Source: Kappaphycus alvarezii
Lineage: Eukaryota > Rhodophyta > Florideophyceae > Gigartinales > Solieriaceae
Reading direction: 5' to 3'
Length of the DNA stretch: 64,000 bases
Assembly (NCBI GenBank): GCA_002205965.3
Contig: NADL03000599.1
Location: 2,356,001 to 2,420,000 of the forward strand
Part shown: piece after piece, positions 34,279 to 44,566 of the stretch
How positions within the stretch are numbered: the first letter of the stretch is position 1
Layout of the letters: every line of letters begins with the position of its first letter
The notes under the pieces: model-generated
Told to the model about the DNA's origin: nothing
Databases searched by the model: none
What the model saw: only the letters and a program-made list of their open reading frames with translations
Position numbers and translations under genes: made by a program

Positions 34279-34657
34279 GCTCACAGCGCCAAGACCAACC
34301 CCCGTTTTTGAGATTAAACTTGGACTGATGCCATCGGATCGTATGGGCAGTAAGCGACGAGCACTTGAAGCGACTTGTCGAAAGGCTTGTTGTGGACGCA
34401 AGCCTGGCGACTTGATCCAATGCGTTATTTGCAGTCTTACTGCTTCGACCGGTCCTACGGGGCGGATAACGGTGATATAAAGCCGGTGAGTACCGTGGAC
34501 TGGGTGTCTTCTCGCACTGCCTATGGTTCCTGCCGATCTGGCCGCGAAACTTCCCTCAAGAAACAGGGGTTGGCTTTAAAAGTGAACCCGGCCTGCCGTC
34601 AGAAGCCTCTTTGGGACGCCTCTTATGGATTGCTTGCACCCGTCTCGTGCGTGCCCT

Positions 34658-34721
34658 TGATTTCAGCTGCCTGCCATATCAGAGATGCCACATCAAAGAT
34701 GTGGCAGCCAGCTGAAATCAA
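34658..34721. other. Nested hairpin
   Basis: The outer stem TTGATTTCAGCTG (34658-34670) pairs exactly with CAGCTGAAATCAA (34709-34721). An inner stem TGCCACATC pairs with GATGTGGCA around an AAA loop (34686-34706). The left side carries 15 unpaired bases. Function unknown. Confidence 0.7.
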
Positions 34722-35415
34722 CACCTAGGGAACCTTGCAGTTGTGCGAAGATACCTGGCCTTGTCTTTATTCGCGCAAGACTGAGGTTAGAGATAAAATC
34801 GCGAGCTGCCTGCAGGGTCTGTAGGGGCCTGGAGTCCGACCCCGCTCTCTAGAAGTCAAGATCTCCCGTTTCAATTTTCGATCCCATGATTTCTCTTCCT
34901 CCAGCTGCCCTGTCCTGGTTTCAATGAAGGTCGTATGGTTTTACTACCGCCTCTGGCAAATCGGTCTCCGGTGTCCTATTAGCTGATGATCGATTGCTTA
35001 ATTTCATCTTTAAGTGCCTTATTTCTTCGCCGGTGTCGTCATTTCTTCTTATTTCGGCGTCGAATATCTTGTCGATCAGCCTCAGGGTGTCCGGAAATAC
35101 TCCTTTGTCTGGATTGCCCCTTTCCCGCACATTATTGCCGATTTTCTGTAGGCAATTTGCGTGGAATCTTGCCTATTTACTTCCGACCTCGGAATCCAGG
35201 AGGCATGCAACCCTCCCGAGGCATTCTTTAACGACTTAAGGACCGATTCAGGGTTTGATTATTTTCTTCCCTTCGGTTTTTTTGAGCTCCACAGACCATA
35301 ATATGGCGCGATCTCCATTACTGAATTTAGTCAGTTTAACGCGTTTGTCGTACTCTCTCTTGGCTCGTCTCCTTGATCTTCTTCCCCTCTAGAGTATATT
35401 CTTTGGTAGCCGGTA

Positions 35416-36387
35416 TTATCTCACCTCCAAGTCTTCTGGTTCGTATTGAAGATATGCTGTATCAATTTCTCCCCAAGCTTCGAAGGCTTCTATTGCAAAC
35501 ATGGCATTATATGTAGTCATGCTTGTTGCTGCGCAAACCACAGTGTTGTATCGTAGACATGCTAGAGCCACGTGGTCGTCCCAGTCGCTATGTCCAAGCG
35601 AGACGAGGCTGGAAATATCTTTAACCAAAATTCGATTCCAACGTTCCACTGTCCTGCTGGCTTGCGGATGCAAGGAACAGGCCTGCATACGTCCAATTCC
35701 TGACTGCTCAGTTAGGTTTTTCATCACTTCTTCAGTTAAGCTTGGACCTCCATCGGAAAAGATATGTTCCATTGGTCCGAATATCGAGATCCATTCCTCG
35801 ATCAGCACTTTTGTTGTAGTTTCGGCCTTCTCATCAGGGATTGACCGTGCTCCGAAAAAGCGGGTGAAGAAATCTATCATTGCCGGAGCTTTGAGATTTC
35901 CACTCTTTGAGCAAGTTTTGGTTCCTTGCGTATCGCATACGGCGGTCTGGGATCTTCTTTCCGGGTGAACGATCTCTAGGTGAGCCTGCTTGCCCGTCTG
36001 TCTGTCCTCTGCTACCGTACATGGTAAAAAATTCTTTATGTGGGTCGCAGCGTCGTTGGCCATGACTTTCCACCAGTATCTGGGCAACAATCTGGCTAAA
36101 TTCTTCCCCAAACCGTAGTGCCCGGTGAGTTTTGAGCCGTGTACCCATTCGAGAACTGTGTTCACCGAGTTCCTTGGCACTGCAATTGGAAGCTCGTCCC
36201 TAAGACGGTAGCGGAGTAACCCTATATCGTCGACGAGAAATTTCTTCTTGTCTACTGCGAACTGATACAAGTTTCCAAGCTCCCTTTTTTGTTCGATACT
36301 GATATCTGCATCACTTGGCTTTTCAATCGTGACTTGTATTCCAGACCTGCTTTCTTCTCCTTCTGCACCAGAGTTACACTCCCCCAT
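35416..36387 (-). pseudogene. Gypsy integrase
   Basis: An open frame of 323 codons. The zinc-binding domain reads LEWVHGSKLTGHYGLGKNLA and NFLPCTVAE; both His are present but the first Cys of the CxxC pair is not visible. The catalytic core reads CDTQGTK (Asp), EHIFSDGGPSL (Asp) and HPQASRTVERWNRILVKD (Glu), so the DDE triad is readable. It is the longest intact frame of this element. The plus frame at 35501-35968 is its shadow. Confidence 0.8.
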
Positions 36388-36539
36388 TTTTCGAAGAATG
36401 CTGCCACCCGTCTTTTTCCGCCCTCTCTTCGGCTATTTCCAGGCTGACCTGTGACATTTCGCCACAGCATCTTTGACAAAGCGGCTTGTGGACAGCGTCA
36501 CTACTCAGGGTGTCTAGAACGTCCGATTAGGGTCCATGT

Positions 36540-36890
36540 CGGTGCTCAACGATGCAATCATAGTCTTTTATCTCTAGTACCCATCGAACCAGCTTTTGCC
36601 TAGGGTCTTTCAGCTTTAGTAGCAATTTGAGAGAGATGTGGTCCATGAAAATTATGAACTTCTCCGCATGGAGATATTTCCTCCACATCAGAAGCGCATG
36701 GACCACAACCAGGCACTCTCTTTCCGTTGGAGCATAATTTCTCTCTGCCTTACGTAGTATGCGTCTGGTGAATGATACTGGTTGCCATTTACCGCCTTCA
36801 TTCTATTGGAGAAGCACTCCTCCGAGGCCGTATGAACTTGCATTCGTCATGATCCTCTTCTCTGCCCCTCTTTGTGGTGGAGCTAGTATG
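36540..36890 (-). pseudogene. Gypsy RNase H
   Basis: RIMTNASSYGLGGVLLQ matches the start of RNase H, with the usual TDAS reading TNAS, a loss of the first catalytic Asp. After a stop, PVSFTRRILRKAERNYAPTE, RECLVVVHALLMWRKYLHAE and FIIFMDHISLKLLL follow in normal order. Confidence 0.75.
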
Positions 36891-37820
36891 ACTGGGTCAC
36901 TTAGCTGGTCTTTCAGATCTTTCCATGCCTTTTTTTGCGCTCTTCCGGGGCGTTCTTTCCAATCTGGAATTATCAGGCGCTGTCCGTGCCTTTTCTTCTC
37001 GGCGAACCCGGTTCCTTTCAGCACATCGTACAGGGGAGCTGCGATATCGGCAAAGCTATCAACTAAGTCTGCGAAGTCGCCTGACGCGGGCGCCGCAAGG
37101 ATTCTTATGGCCTCTGTGTGACGATAAGATTGTTTTAGTCCGTCTTGCTCTACTCGATGGCCCAGGACTTCTGCACTACGGACTCCGAACGCACACTTGG
37201 ATATTTTGAGACAGACTCCGGCTGGAATAAACCTGTCCAAGACATTTGCTAGCAATTCAAAGTGCTCGCCTTCCCCGATAGTACCGACACTTGTGTCATC
37301 CATGAAAGCTAGAGCCTCTTTCCCTATTCTGTCTCCAAGAATATTGTTGACTAAGCATTTTTTGTTCCCTTCAGTAACCTGGTGTATTGTAGGAGTCAAA
37401 CTATATTTCGTACCGCAGTAAGCTTCTTTGAATCCGGGTGTAACTCGACTTGGAAGAACCCATCTTTAAGGTCGAATACAGAGTATACCTTCTTCGAGGT
37501 CAGCCAATCCAGTATTTCTCCCATGTTTTTTATGGGTATAAGTTAGTAATCGTAAGCGCATTGAGCTTCCTAAAGTCTGATGTAACTCGGGCCCCTCATC
37601 TTTCCGGTTCCAGGACTCCGAATTTCAGTACCTTTTCCATGGCATACTTCTCCATTTCTTCTTCTTTTGGCGAACGTCGTCTCATCGGCTCGCATGTTGG
37701 CTCAACACAGATTAGTAGGTTTATCCTGTGTTGTATGCCACTTATTCTTCCCAGACCTTCGAATATGGCTCTTCGTTTCCGAAAGAGGTCAAGTAAGTCT
37801 TTCACCTTGGCCTCTTTCTT
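36803..37820 (-). pseudogene. Gypsy reverse transcriptase
   Basis: The N-terminal part (37805-37596) gives IQHRINLLICVEPTCEPMRR, the H.I.......P...R motif. In shifted frames come TSDFRKLNALTITNLYP, a stop, and KKVYSVFDLKDGFFQVELHP (motif A). The 37399-36803 frame contains LAFMDDTSVGT, an intact FxDD active-site motif, then CLKISKCAFGVRSAEVLGHR. At least three frame changes are needed. It would copy element RNA into DNA; here it is dead. Confidence 0.8.
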
Positions 37821-37929
37821 GGAAAACTAGCTAAAATCCATCTCCAAAATCGCCATGTCCACATCTTCATCCTCAATTACAGAGTAAACCTCCTCGTTGC
37901 TCCGGGTCTAGGGGACTCCCTTTCTGCTG

Positions 37930-38285
37930 CTTAGGGGTCCCTCCGCTCTGTGGCCTACTGCAAGAGCAACCGAACGGTGATAAGCTACCCATTGGATGCT
38001 GGAGTAGAACACTTACCGGTGCGGAGAATAATTATTCCACGACAGAAAAGGAGTGCATGGGGGTCGTGAGTAGTATCCTTACACTCCGTTCATACTTGTG
38101 TGGGGACACATTCACCTTACGCACGGATCACAACGCGCTGAAGTGGATTCTGGACTTGGCGGACTCCGTGGGTCGTTTGGCACGATGGAGATTACGCCTT
38201 GTGTAGTACGGCTACGACGTGGAATATCGCCCTGGAGTGAGGCACCAACTGGCGGATGGCTTCTCTCGATTAAGCCGTCCGGAGG
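37930..38285 (+). pseudogene. Gypsy RNase H (chromovirus)
   Basis: Reads PIGCWSRTLTGAENNYSTTE, KECMGVVSSILTLRSYLCGD, FTLRTDHNALKWILDL, then one TAG after RLARWRLRLV, and YGYDVEYRPGVRHQLADGFS. The TDH and ADG motifs of the RNase H end and connection domain are kept. Confidence 0.8.
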
Positions 38286-38689
38286 TACAAGACGATGAGT
38301 TGGATTTCGATGATGAGGTTCCCGTTTTCATCGCCGAACGTTTCTGGACGGTACGGAGATCCCCTACAAAATACGGGGTGCTAACACTATGCAGGATAAA
38401 GAAGAGGTGCCAGGAAAGGAAAAGCAAGACCCCGTACTTGGTTTCTGGAGCGCTTTTTATGATAATGATGAATCATCATCACTGTACGAAGTAGGAATTG
38501 AAATATCTGAGGTATTGGCCCTGGAAAACCTGCAAACTTTCGACGAGACACCGAACCCGTTCACGATAGAGGAGTTCTTTAAGGCCCAGAAAGAAGACAA
38601 TTTTTGTAAAGAGGGAAGGCTGACTCCGTCGGAGATCCGAAGTCTGCGTACGAATACAACCGGTATGGGATTCTAGTACGGAAGTCAAA

Positions 38690-39480
38690 GCTGGACGGTG
38701 TTTTGCAACGGGTCGTACCGGAGAAGTTATGTGCACGATTGTTACGCATTTCGCACTACCCACGCCTTGCGGGACACCCTGGAGGTATCATAATGTACTA
38801 CACACTGAGGAAAGAATACTACTGGCCTCAGATGGCTAGTGACGTGTTCTCCGTGGTTCAGGACTGTGAAAGTTTCGCACGCGTGAGGGTAACAGCTTTA
38901 AGCATCAGAAGCTCATGAAGCTCTTCCCCGCGGCAGGACGTCTGGAGTTCATTGCAAGAGATCTCCTTGTGCCACTGCGCAAAGCACCTCGCGGGGACCT
39001 TTTCATTTTGGTAATCACCGATCGTTTCTCCAAGCTGGCAAGATGCATCCCGCTCCGGAGTACCACTGCTTCTGAAGTCGCCGCAGCATTCTTTTATAAC
39101 TGGTTTTACGCCTGCGGTGCCCCTCAGTATATACTCAACGACAACAGGAAGCAGTTCGTCGCGAAATTCTTCGACTCGATGTGAGCCATGCCCGGGGTTA
39201 GAAATTTTCTTACGACGGCGTATGAACTCCAGACGAATGAGCAGGCCGAAATTTTTAACACAACGGTTGTCCAGCGTCTACGTCATAACGTATTGGAGCA
39301 AAATGAGTACTGTGACTTGTATCTCCAGCCCCTCACATATGCATGCAATATGCAAGCTCACCATATGACGGGGACAATACCTTTCGACTTGGTACTAGCA
39401 CTTTATCCCCGAGTATCACGCTCACAGGTGGCACCGATCGTCCAGACCCCTCTATTTCGGATGAACGCTTAACTCCGGTG
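38690..39480 (+). pseudogene. Gypsy integrase (chromovirus)
   Basis: The zinc domain reads RISHYPRLAGHPGGIIMYYT and KEYYWPQMASDVFSVVQDCE; the second Cys is lost. The core reads EFIARDLLVPL (Asp), YILNDNRKQFVAKFF (Asp in the position of SDRG) and a shifted-frame NEQAEIFNTTVVQRLRHNVL (Glu). A TGA at 39181 and several frame changes break it. Confidence 0.8.
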
Positions 39481-40019
39481 CAGTTTAAAAGGGCTACTCT
39501 TCGAAGACTCCCCTACGCGTTGGCTAAGGCTAAGAGTACCCATACGGCTGCTCAGTCACGCTCGAAGGAGGACTTTGATCGCCGTGTGCGGTTCCAGATC
39601 TCCGTGAGACCAGGCGATATTTTTTTTCGTGAACAGATCGCCGAATTTCATATGGCCTACCGAACGAAGTGAAACAGACCCCCTAACAAGCCTGCAGGAC
39701 GATTTGGACTGTCGCTTGAACGAGGGACGTAGAAAAGTACTACCAAAGACCACCGGCCTGTGCAAGGTGCACACCCTGTCAGATTCCTACGTCAACATTC
39801 AGAAGAATGACATCCCGGTACCTGTTAGTATTGACGGCATCACCAAAGTCCCATCTTCAACCCGGCCGGCGCCTGTACCCCGACCGGAACGACTGCCGAA
39901 AACTCTTCCCCAGCGCTCTGATTTCATATCTATTTCAGCGACTCCGTCGGGATCATTTACGGTTGACCCCACAATTGACCCATTAGACCTTCCCTCAGCC
40001 GATCCACCCAACACCGAGA

Positions 40020-40250
40020 CGGATGAGGAGTTCGTCATCGAAAGCATTCTTGGACATGAGGATACGCCTTCGGGATACGGTATAAGGTGGGATGGTTTGG
40101 CTACCCGCCATCGCTGATACCTTTGAAGTCCCCGACGCCTTGCAGGAGAACTTCCTCCGCCGATACAGGAACTCTTTGCGACGACGGAACAAGAAACGAT
40201 CGGAGGTCCTCACGACTCATGGAGGGGGAAGAATTGCGGCGATTCGCTGA
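40020..40250 (+). pseudogene. Chromodomain at the end of pol
   Basis: EEFVIESILGHEDTPSGYGI and RWDGL give the E..VE.IL.H......YLV.W.GY core. After one or two frame changes, DTFEVPDALQENFLRRYRNS gives the W/F-EP...L....L..Y helix. A basic tail and stop follow. Chromodomains steer integration toward modified chromatin in this class of Gypsy elements. Confidence 0.6.
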
Positions 40251-40790
40251 CTCAGTGTATTTCCTCTCACCGTTTTGTGGGTACGCTTACATTTGCCGTC
40301 CGGAGTACTACCATTGTGCGGGATTCGCTCTCCTGAATCCAATGCATCTGATTTCGGAGGAACTGGGCTTGTGCAATGATCGGAACAAGCAGTATATGTA
40401 CATAACTGTAAGCACTGTAAGGCATGGTCCGAACCGACTGTCCCTCGAATGGTCTAAGTGTTCCAAAGACTGAACCGGCGTATGCCAGACCTGGATACAT
40501 TCAGACCCGATGGCCCAATGGGAACTTCGAGATTGTTCACGCACTGAGCAGGAAGACGGAGGTCGCTGAAGATGAAGGTTCTTGTTCGATCGGTCCCCTC
40601 GCTTTATTCTCCTTAAAAATTGGCACGGAAGGGGGGGCAACATGCACAACGAACTAGCATGCCCCTATATCGCGAAACCGAATACGGAGCTAAAAGTAGA
40701 CTGTTCGAAACAGGGGGTTCTGCGGAAATTTCCTGAATCGGAGACTTGGCGATGGGCTCTGAATGGGATTTTTACTGAATCTAACCTATC

Positions 40791-41149
40791 CTACGCCTTG
40801 TGACGAGCACGCTTCCGAGTACGGTTGTCCACAGGGACCTCTTTAATATCCTCATCGTTTATGAACACCTTTGCTTGCTCCCACTTTGTGGGCATCGTAC
40901 GATAACGGAGACGGATGAGGTCTTGGAGCCACTCCAACGAGCGTATGGCAAGCTCATCCACCGTTTCCGTAGCTTGAGTCCCCCGTACTCCACAACAACC
41001 CAAAATTTGGAGTAAGAGCGTATCGATGGCCACCGGGTCGTTCTAACGGCGCACAAGGGGTAGACATGTGCAGAACTGGGAGCAGCCGACGATGGCCCCG
41101 CCGCAATCGCCGTTGTCAGGGCAGCGAGCTGTGAAGGTGAAGGTTTCAT
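40791..41149 (-). pseudogene. Antisense ORF-B, unrecognised
   Basis: Starts MKPSPSQLAALTTAIAAGPS at 41149; its ATG overlaps the TGA of ORF-A (ATGA). After one frame change near 41040 it continues VAIDTLLLQILGCCGVRG, ETVDELAIRSLEWLQDLIRL and KVFINDEDIKEVPVDNRTRK, ending at 40791 with a basic tail. About 120 residues in all. No family is recognised. The good amphipathic-helix pattern and charge distribution support past coding. Confidence 0.4.
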
Positions 41150-42861
41150 TTCACCGATCGGAGCCGTAGGGCGTTCGCGTCTCTAACTGATTTGGATGCC
41201 TTTTCCGGAGCTTCTGGTCCCACGACTTGCGGTGTGGGAGCATCTAGTTGCACCGGCTCCGGCGTAGTAGGGCGTTCAGTGATGTGCCCCCATTCCCCGG
41301 GACGTTCGTCCACTGTACCCTGCGAGCGCGGCAGTGCGTGGAGTTCAGAAGCGGCGGCTGATGAACCCGGAAAGGCGCCTGCCGTTGGAAGTTCATAGTC
41401 CACGTAAGGTGTTGAGGGGACTCTCGAACTTCGCGATGTACTCGTCGATGGTGCCGGCTCCACTGGGAAGAGCTGCTCGTTGGTCGCCGGGTACGGGATG
41501 AGTTAGCTGTATTTCCAATTGTAGCAACAGTACGCTGAAGCATGGGAATTCACAGAAGGAGGAACTCCATGCCAATCCACGTCTTAGAGGAGTCTAAACA
41601 CCGTCTCTACGTGCTCCTGGTCGTACGGTGTTCCACGGAAAATATCCTCCAATCCAAACATCCGGATAAAGCGTAAAATTGTCACCAGAAGGTGGAACAG
41701 ACGACCGCGCTCCTCCATCTGGACCCATTTTGCATACAAATAGGGTTCCTGACAACGGACAAAGATATTCACCCCGTTACGTGCGGCGTCCATGATCGCC
41801 AAACCGGAACAAATTAAGGACTCCACCGGGGAGAAGTTCCAAAGGATGTGAACGGCCCAGTCGGAGTGGCCAATCATGCGGTTGGAGAAGTATGCAAACA
41901 CGATCGGTGTTGCGACAGCTAACTCCTTCGGACCTTCGTTGCGACGCACCCACTGTTGGTTCTTATGAGCATGGAGCTTCGAACGCTCCCTCGCCGGAAC
42001 GGAGAAGTACCCCACGTTGTGCCAGCTATGAACTCACCCATGCGCTTTCGCTAGGATACGTGCACGGTGCTCAATGAAAACGCGCTAACCCCAACGCTCA
42101 CTAGCGGAGAAGAAATAAACGCTCCTGTCATAGGGCTGTTCGATCGGCATGAAGTCGAGAGAAGGAAGAATACGGGTGTCGGAGTTTGAGAAGCGGTCGA
42201 TGATCGCCTGTACACGTTCCTGGTAGCCCTCTTCCTCAACGCAACGAAGGTAGGGCATATCCAATCCGGGAGGTGCAGGACTCTGGTACCTGCCGATGTG
42301 AACCCAACAGCTCACCCATGCAGCCGTGCGCCACATCAATTGCTGGGTCTCATCCGTATTTCGCTCCTCAACGCTCTCCGGGATAGCCGCGAAACGCCGG
42401 GCGTCTAGGTACTTCTCGAGACTGAACGTCAAGAGGTACGTTGCTAACGCCATCGGGACATACACCGGTAGCGCATCCCCGACCCGATGTGATGAGCAGT
42501 GATTCAATTTACTCCCATGTAACGCCAGCAGACGCGGTAACGAAGAGGCGAGGAGGAGGTCCCCGGATTGGTGCATAGCATCTCCGCGCGCACGGGTGTC
42601 CCAGGTGCGCTCATTCGCAGACAGCAGTGCCGCCGCGGGAGAATATGCAGGAAAGTAAGGGTCCGAGCCTGGATAACGCCAGTCGTAGTCAAGGATACGC
42701 GGGGAGGATGTCAAACCGGAGGATGTAGGGTCATGGCGAACCTAAGAGCCCGATGCCATTGGTGGGTACGGATCGAACGGCACAGATGACGGAGTTGACA
42801 CGGGAGACGGGACTTTGTCGGCCGTTGCTAGACACTCCAAACGGGGATACTTGTTGGACAT
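41146..42861 (-). pseudogene. Antisense ORF-A, about 570 codons, unrecognised, broken only by stops
   Basis: A single frame runs from the ATG at 42861 (MSNKYPRLECLATADKVPSP) to a TGA at 41146. Internal stops lie at 42742 (TAG), 42085 (TAG), near 42040 (TGA), 41584 (TAA) and near 41506 (TAA), with no frameshift. The first 80 residues are Pro/Ser-rich. The middle is well-folded-looking: RILDYDWRYPGSDPYFPAYS, AAWVSCWVHIGRYQSPAPPG, then YFSNRMIGHSDWAVHILWNF and EERGRLFHLLVTILRFIRMF. The last 130 residues are again Pro/Ser/Glu-rich. This layout recalls a gag protein but no gag family is recognised. It lies behind the chromovirus pol on the other strand and could instead be a captured gene. Confidence 0.5.
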
Positions 42862-43710
42862 ATGAGAGACTCTTGCGGAGTGATGACACGCGGATGAACG
42901 GGTTGTTAAGACACGAGTCGGGCGCTGGAGCGTAGGGAAGAAAAACGGCCTAAAAAAGGAGGAGGACAAACGAAAGCGGAGTGGACTTATGACGGAAGCA
43001 GTCGGGGATGGAAGGAAGCTGAGGCATACGTGCGGGGGTTTTCTCTAATAAAGCAGCACGGGGTCGTGCTGAACTTAAGGAGGTGGGTCTGTCGTGTAGT
43101 GACACGATCACCCGATGAGGAGGAAGCGCAAAGTACCGCCGCGTATACGCACCTTTAGGAGGATTCACCGTATGTCAACTATTTTGACAACCGTAGGGGA
43201 TTGACTGTTTAATTTAGTGTAATCTAGGTATATTTCTTAGTACTGATCTCGATCTCGTAGCACAACGGGCAGAACCATTAGGGTCACACCTATCGGGCCA
43301 CCGGACTAGGGTGGGACTTGTACTAGCATCACTTTCCTCAAGTAGCTCCTAAGTAAACAGTAAGCACCCTTAACCCTACTCTTCTATCCCCAACTTTACT
43401 TTTTACCCTTTTACTACAACTTCTTCACGGGTAATCCCATTCCTCTTTGGCTTCTAACGAGCCGGCCCCTTTCTACGGATTCCTTTGCCACCTCCGTCCT
43501 GGACGACCGTTCCCGGGAGTGAGCCAACCTCGTTCCTGTGCTTTCTTTTTCCTTTCCGATTGTGTGGATCCCTTCATCGAGGATAGCTACCGTTGCCTGG
43601 TATTTTCTACGTCTACCAGTGTCTACTACTACACAATAAGACAACGGACATTAACTGAAACAGAAGAGGAACAATAACGAGCCGGGACGATCGTCTTAAG
43701 CGGGAGGGCG

Positions 43711-44022
43711 TGATATGCACTTAATTTGCGCCCACTGAGAAATCTAGAGGAGGACCTATTTCGGATACAGTATCTGAATTTGAGAGATTTTTTTAATTTT
43801 TATTAGTGTGGCAAATTCATAGATTTATTTTTGATGACACGCTGTCATTAGTAGATGTCAGTACACGCCAAAGTTCTCGGTGATACCACGATTGACTCTG
43901 AAAATATATATATAATGGCCGCATAAATTCCCACCCCTGGCCAATGGGTGGCGGTAGTGGGTATGGCACCTGGATATTTGCCTTGAATAAATATCTTCTA
44001 CTAGTCTCTCTCGTTCACACAA
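43711..44022 (+). repeat. LTR-like segment
   Basis: A purine-rich tract (AAGCGGGAGGGCG, 43698-43710) is followed by TGATATGCAC. Inside are a TATA-like run (43903-43916) and AATAAA (43986-43991), then CTCTCTCGTTCACAC. This is the U3-TATA-R-polyA-U5 order of a 3' LTR on the plus strand. No second copy exists in the window, so ends are approximate. Confidence 0.4.
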
Positions 44023-44566
44023 TTCCATTTAATGCATTTTGTGGTACTTAGTATTTTTATTTAATACTTTATCGTTAGCAGAAAAGTCTACATAAACTGG
44101 ATTAACTGCTTCATCATGGAGAGATAGAGCAAGTTGGCAGAAAACTTCAAGCCAGTCCCAAATAGTTTGGAAGTTGAGATTCAACTTCAGGCTCAGAACA
44201 CTTTTCGTTTACGCTGCTCAGAGAGCATGGGTGGTAGATTCTGCTCCTTCTATACTCACTTGTAGACCTCTGAACTGTCGTCCTTACCCACCTCTTTCTG
44301 TTCGCTCAACTATACCACGGTAGCCGTTTTGTCAATTGCGACATTTCGCTCTCGGGGTAACTAGTTCGAATTATCTCTTCCCCCGGCAATTTATCCTCAT
44401 CGTTCGTTTAAAATTTAGAGAATCACCTTGTAATCCTTGCCCTTTATGAGTTCTTTCATACGGCCCTCGAGGATTTGTACTTTATAGCGAGGATGCGAAC
44501 ATGTTTCGGCAATATGTAATCTATCACCGTAGTTGTATCATGGACGATTAGATCGGGCGTTCACCC

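Larger units (their letters stand above)
34921..37830 (-). mobile_element. Ty3/Gypsy retrotransposon pol relic
   Basis: Reverse transcriptase, RNase H and integrase follow each other on the minus strand with frame changes. Upstream gag and protease are missing: the plus-strand Gypsy sequence begins by about 37900, so the 5' half was lost at the junction between the two elements. After integrase, 35130-34921 reads DNA-binding-like helical sequence (RLIDKIFDAEIRRNDDTGEE) of unknown role. No LTR was confirmed on the left. Confidence 0.75.
37900..44022 (+). mobile_element. Chromodomain Ty3/Gypsy element (chromovirus), 5' half missing, with antisense ORF block
   Basis: Begins abruptly at RNase H where the minus-strand Gypsy ends. 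It runs through integrase and a chromodomain to a stop near 40250. About 3.4 kb later a purine-rich tract (43698-43711) and an LTR-like segment follow. The space between holds two ORFs on the opposite strand. If the purine tract belongs to this element, those ORFs are inside it. Gag, protease and reverse transcriptase are absent. Confidence 0.5.

Noticed and set aside
35501-35968. 155-codon plus-strand frame
   Set aside because: Antisense of the Gypsy integrase, which carries the DDE motifs on the minus strand.
43173-43190. TGTCAACTATTTTGACA as an LTR start
   Set aside because: A short palindrome resembling some Gypsy LTR starts, but no matching end, TATA or polyA signal in proper order; the segment at 43.7-44.0 kb fits better.
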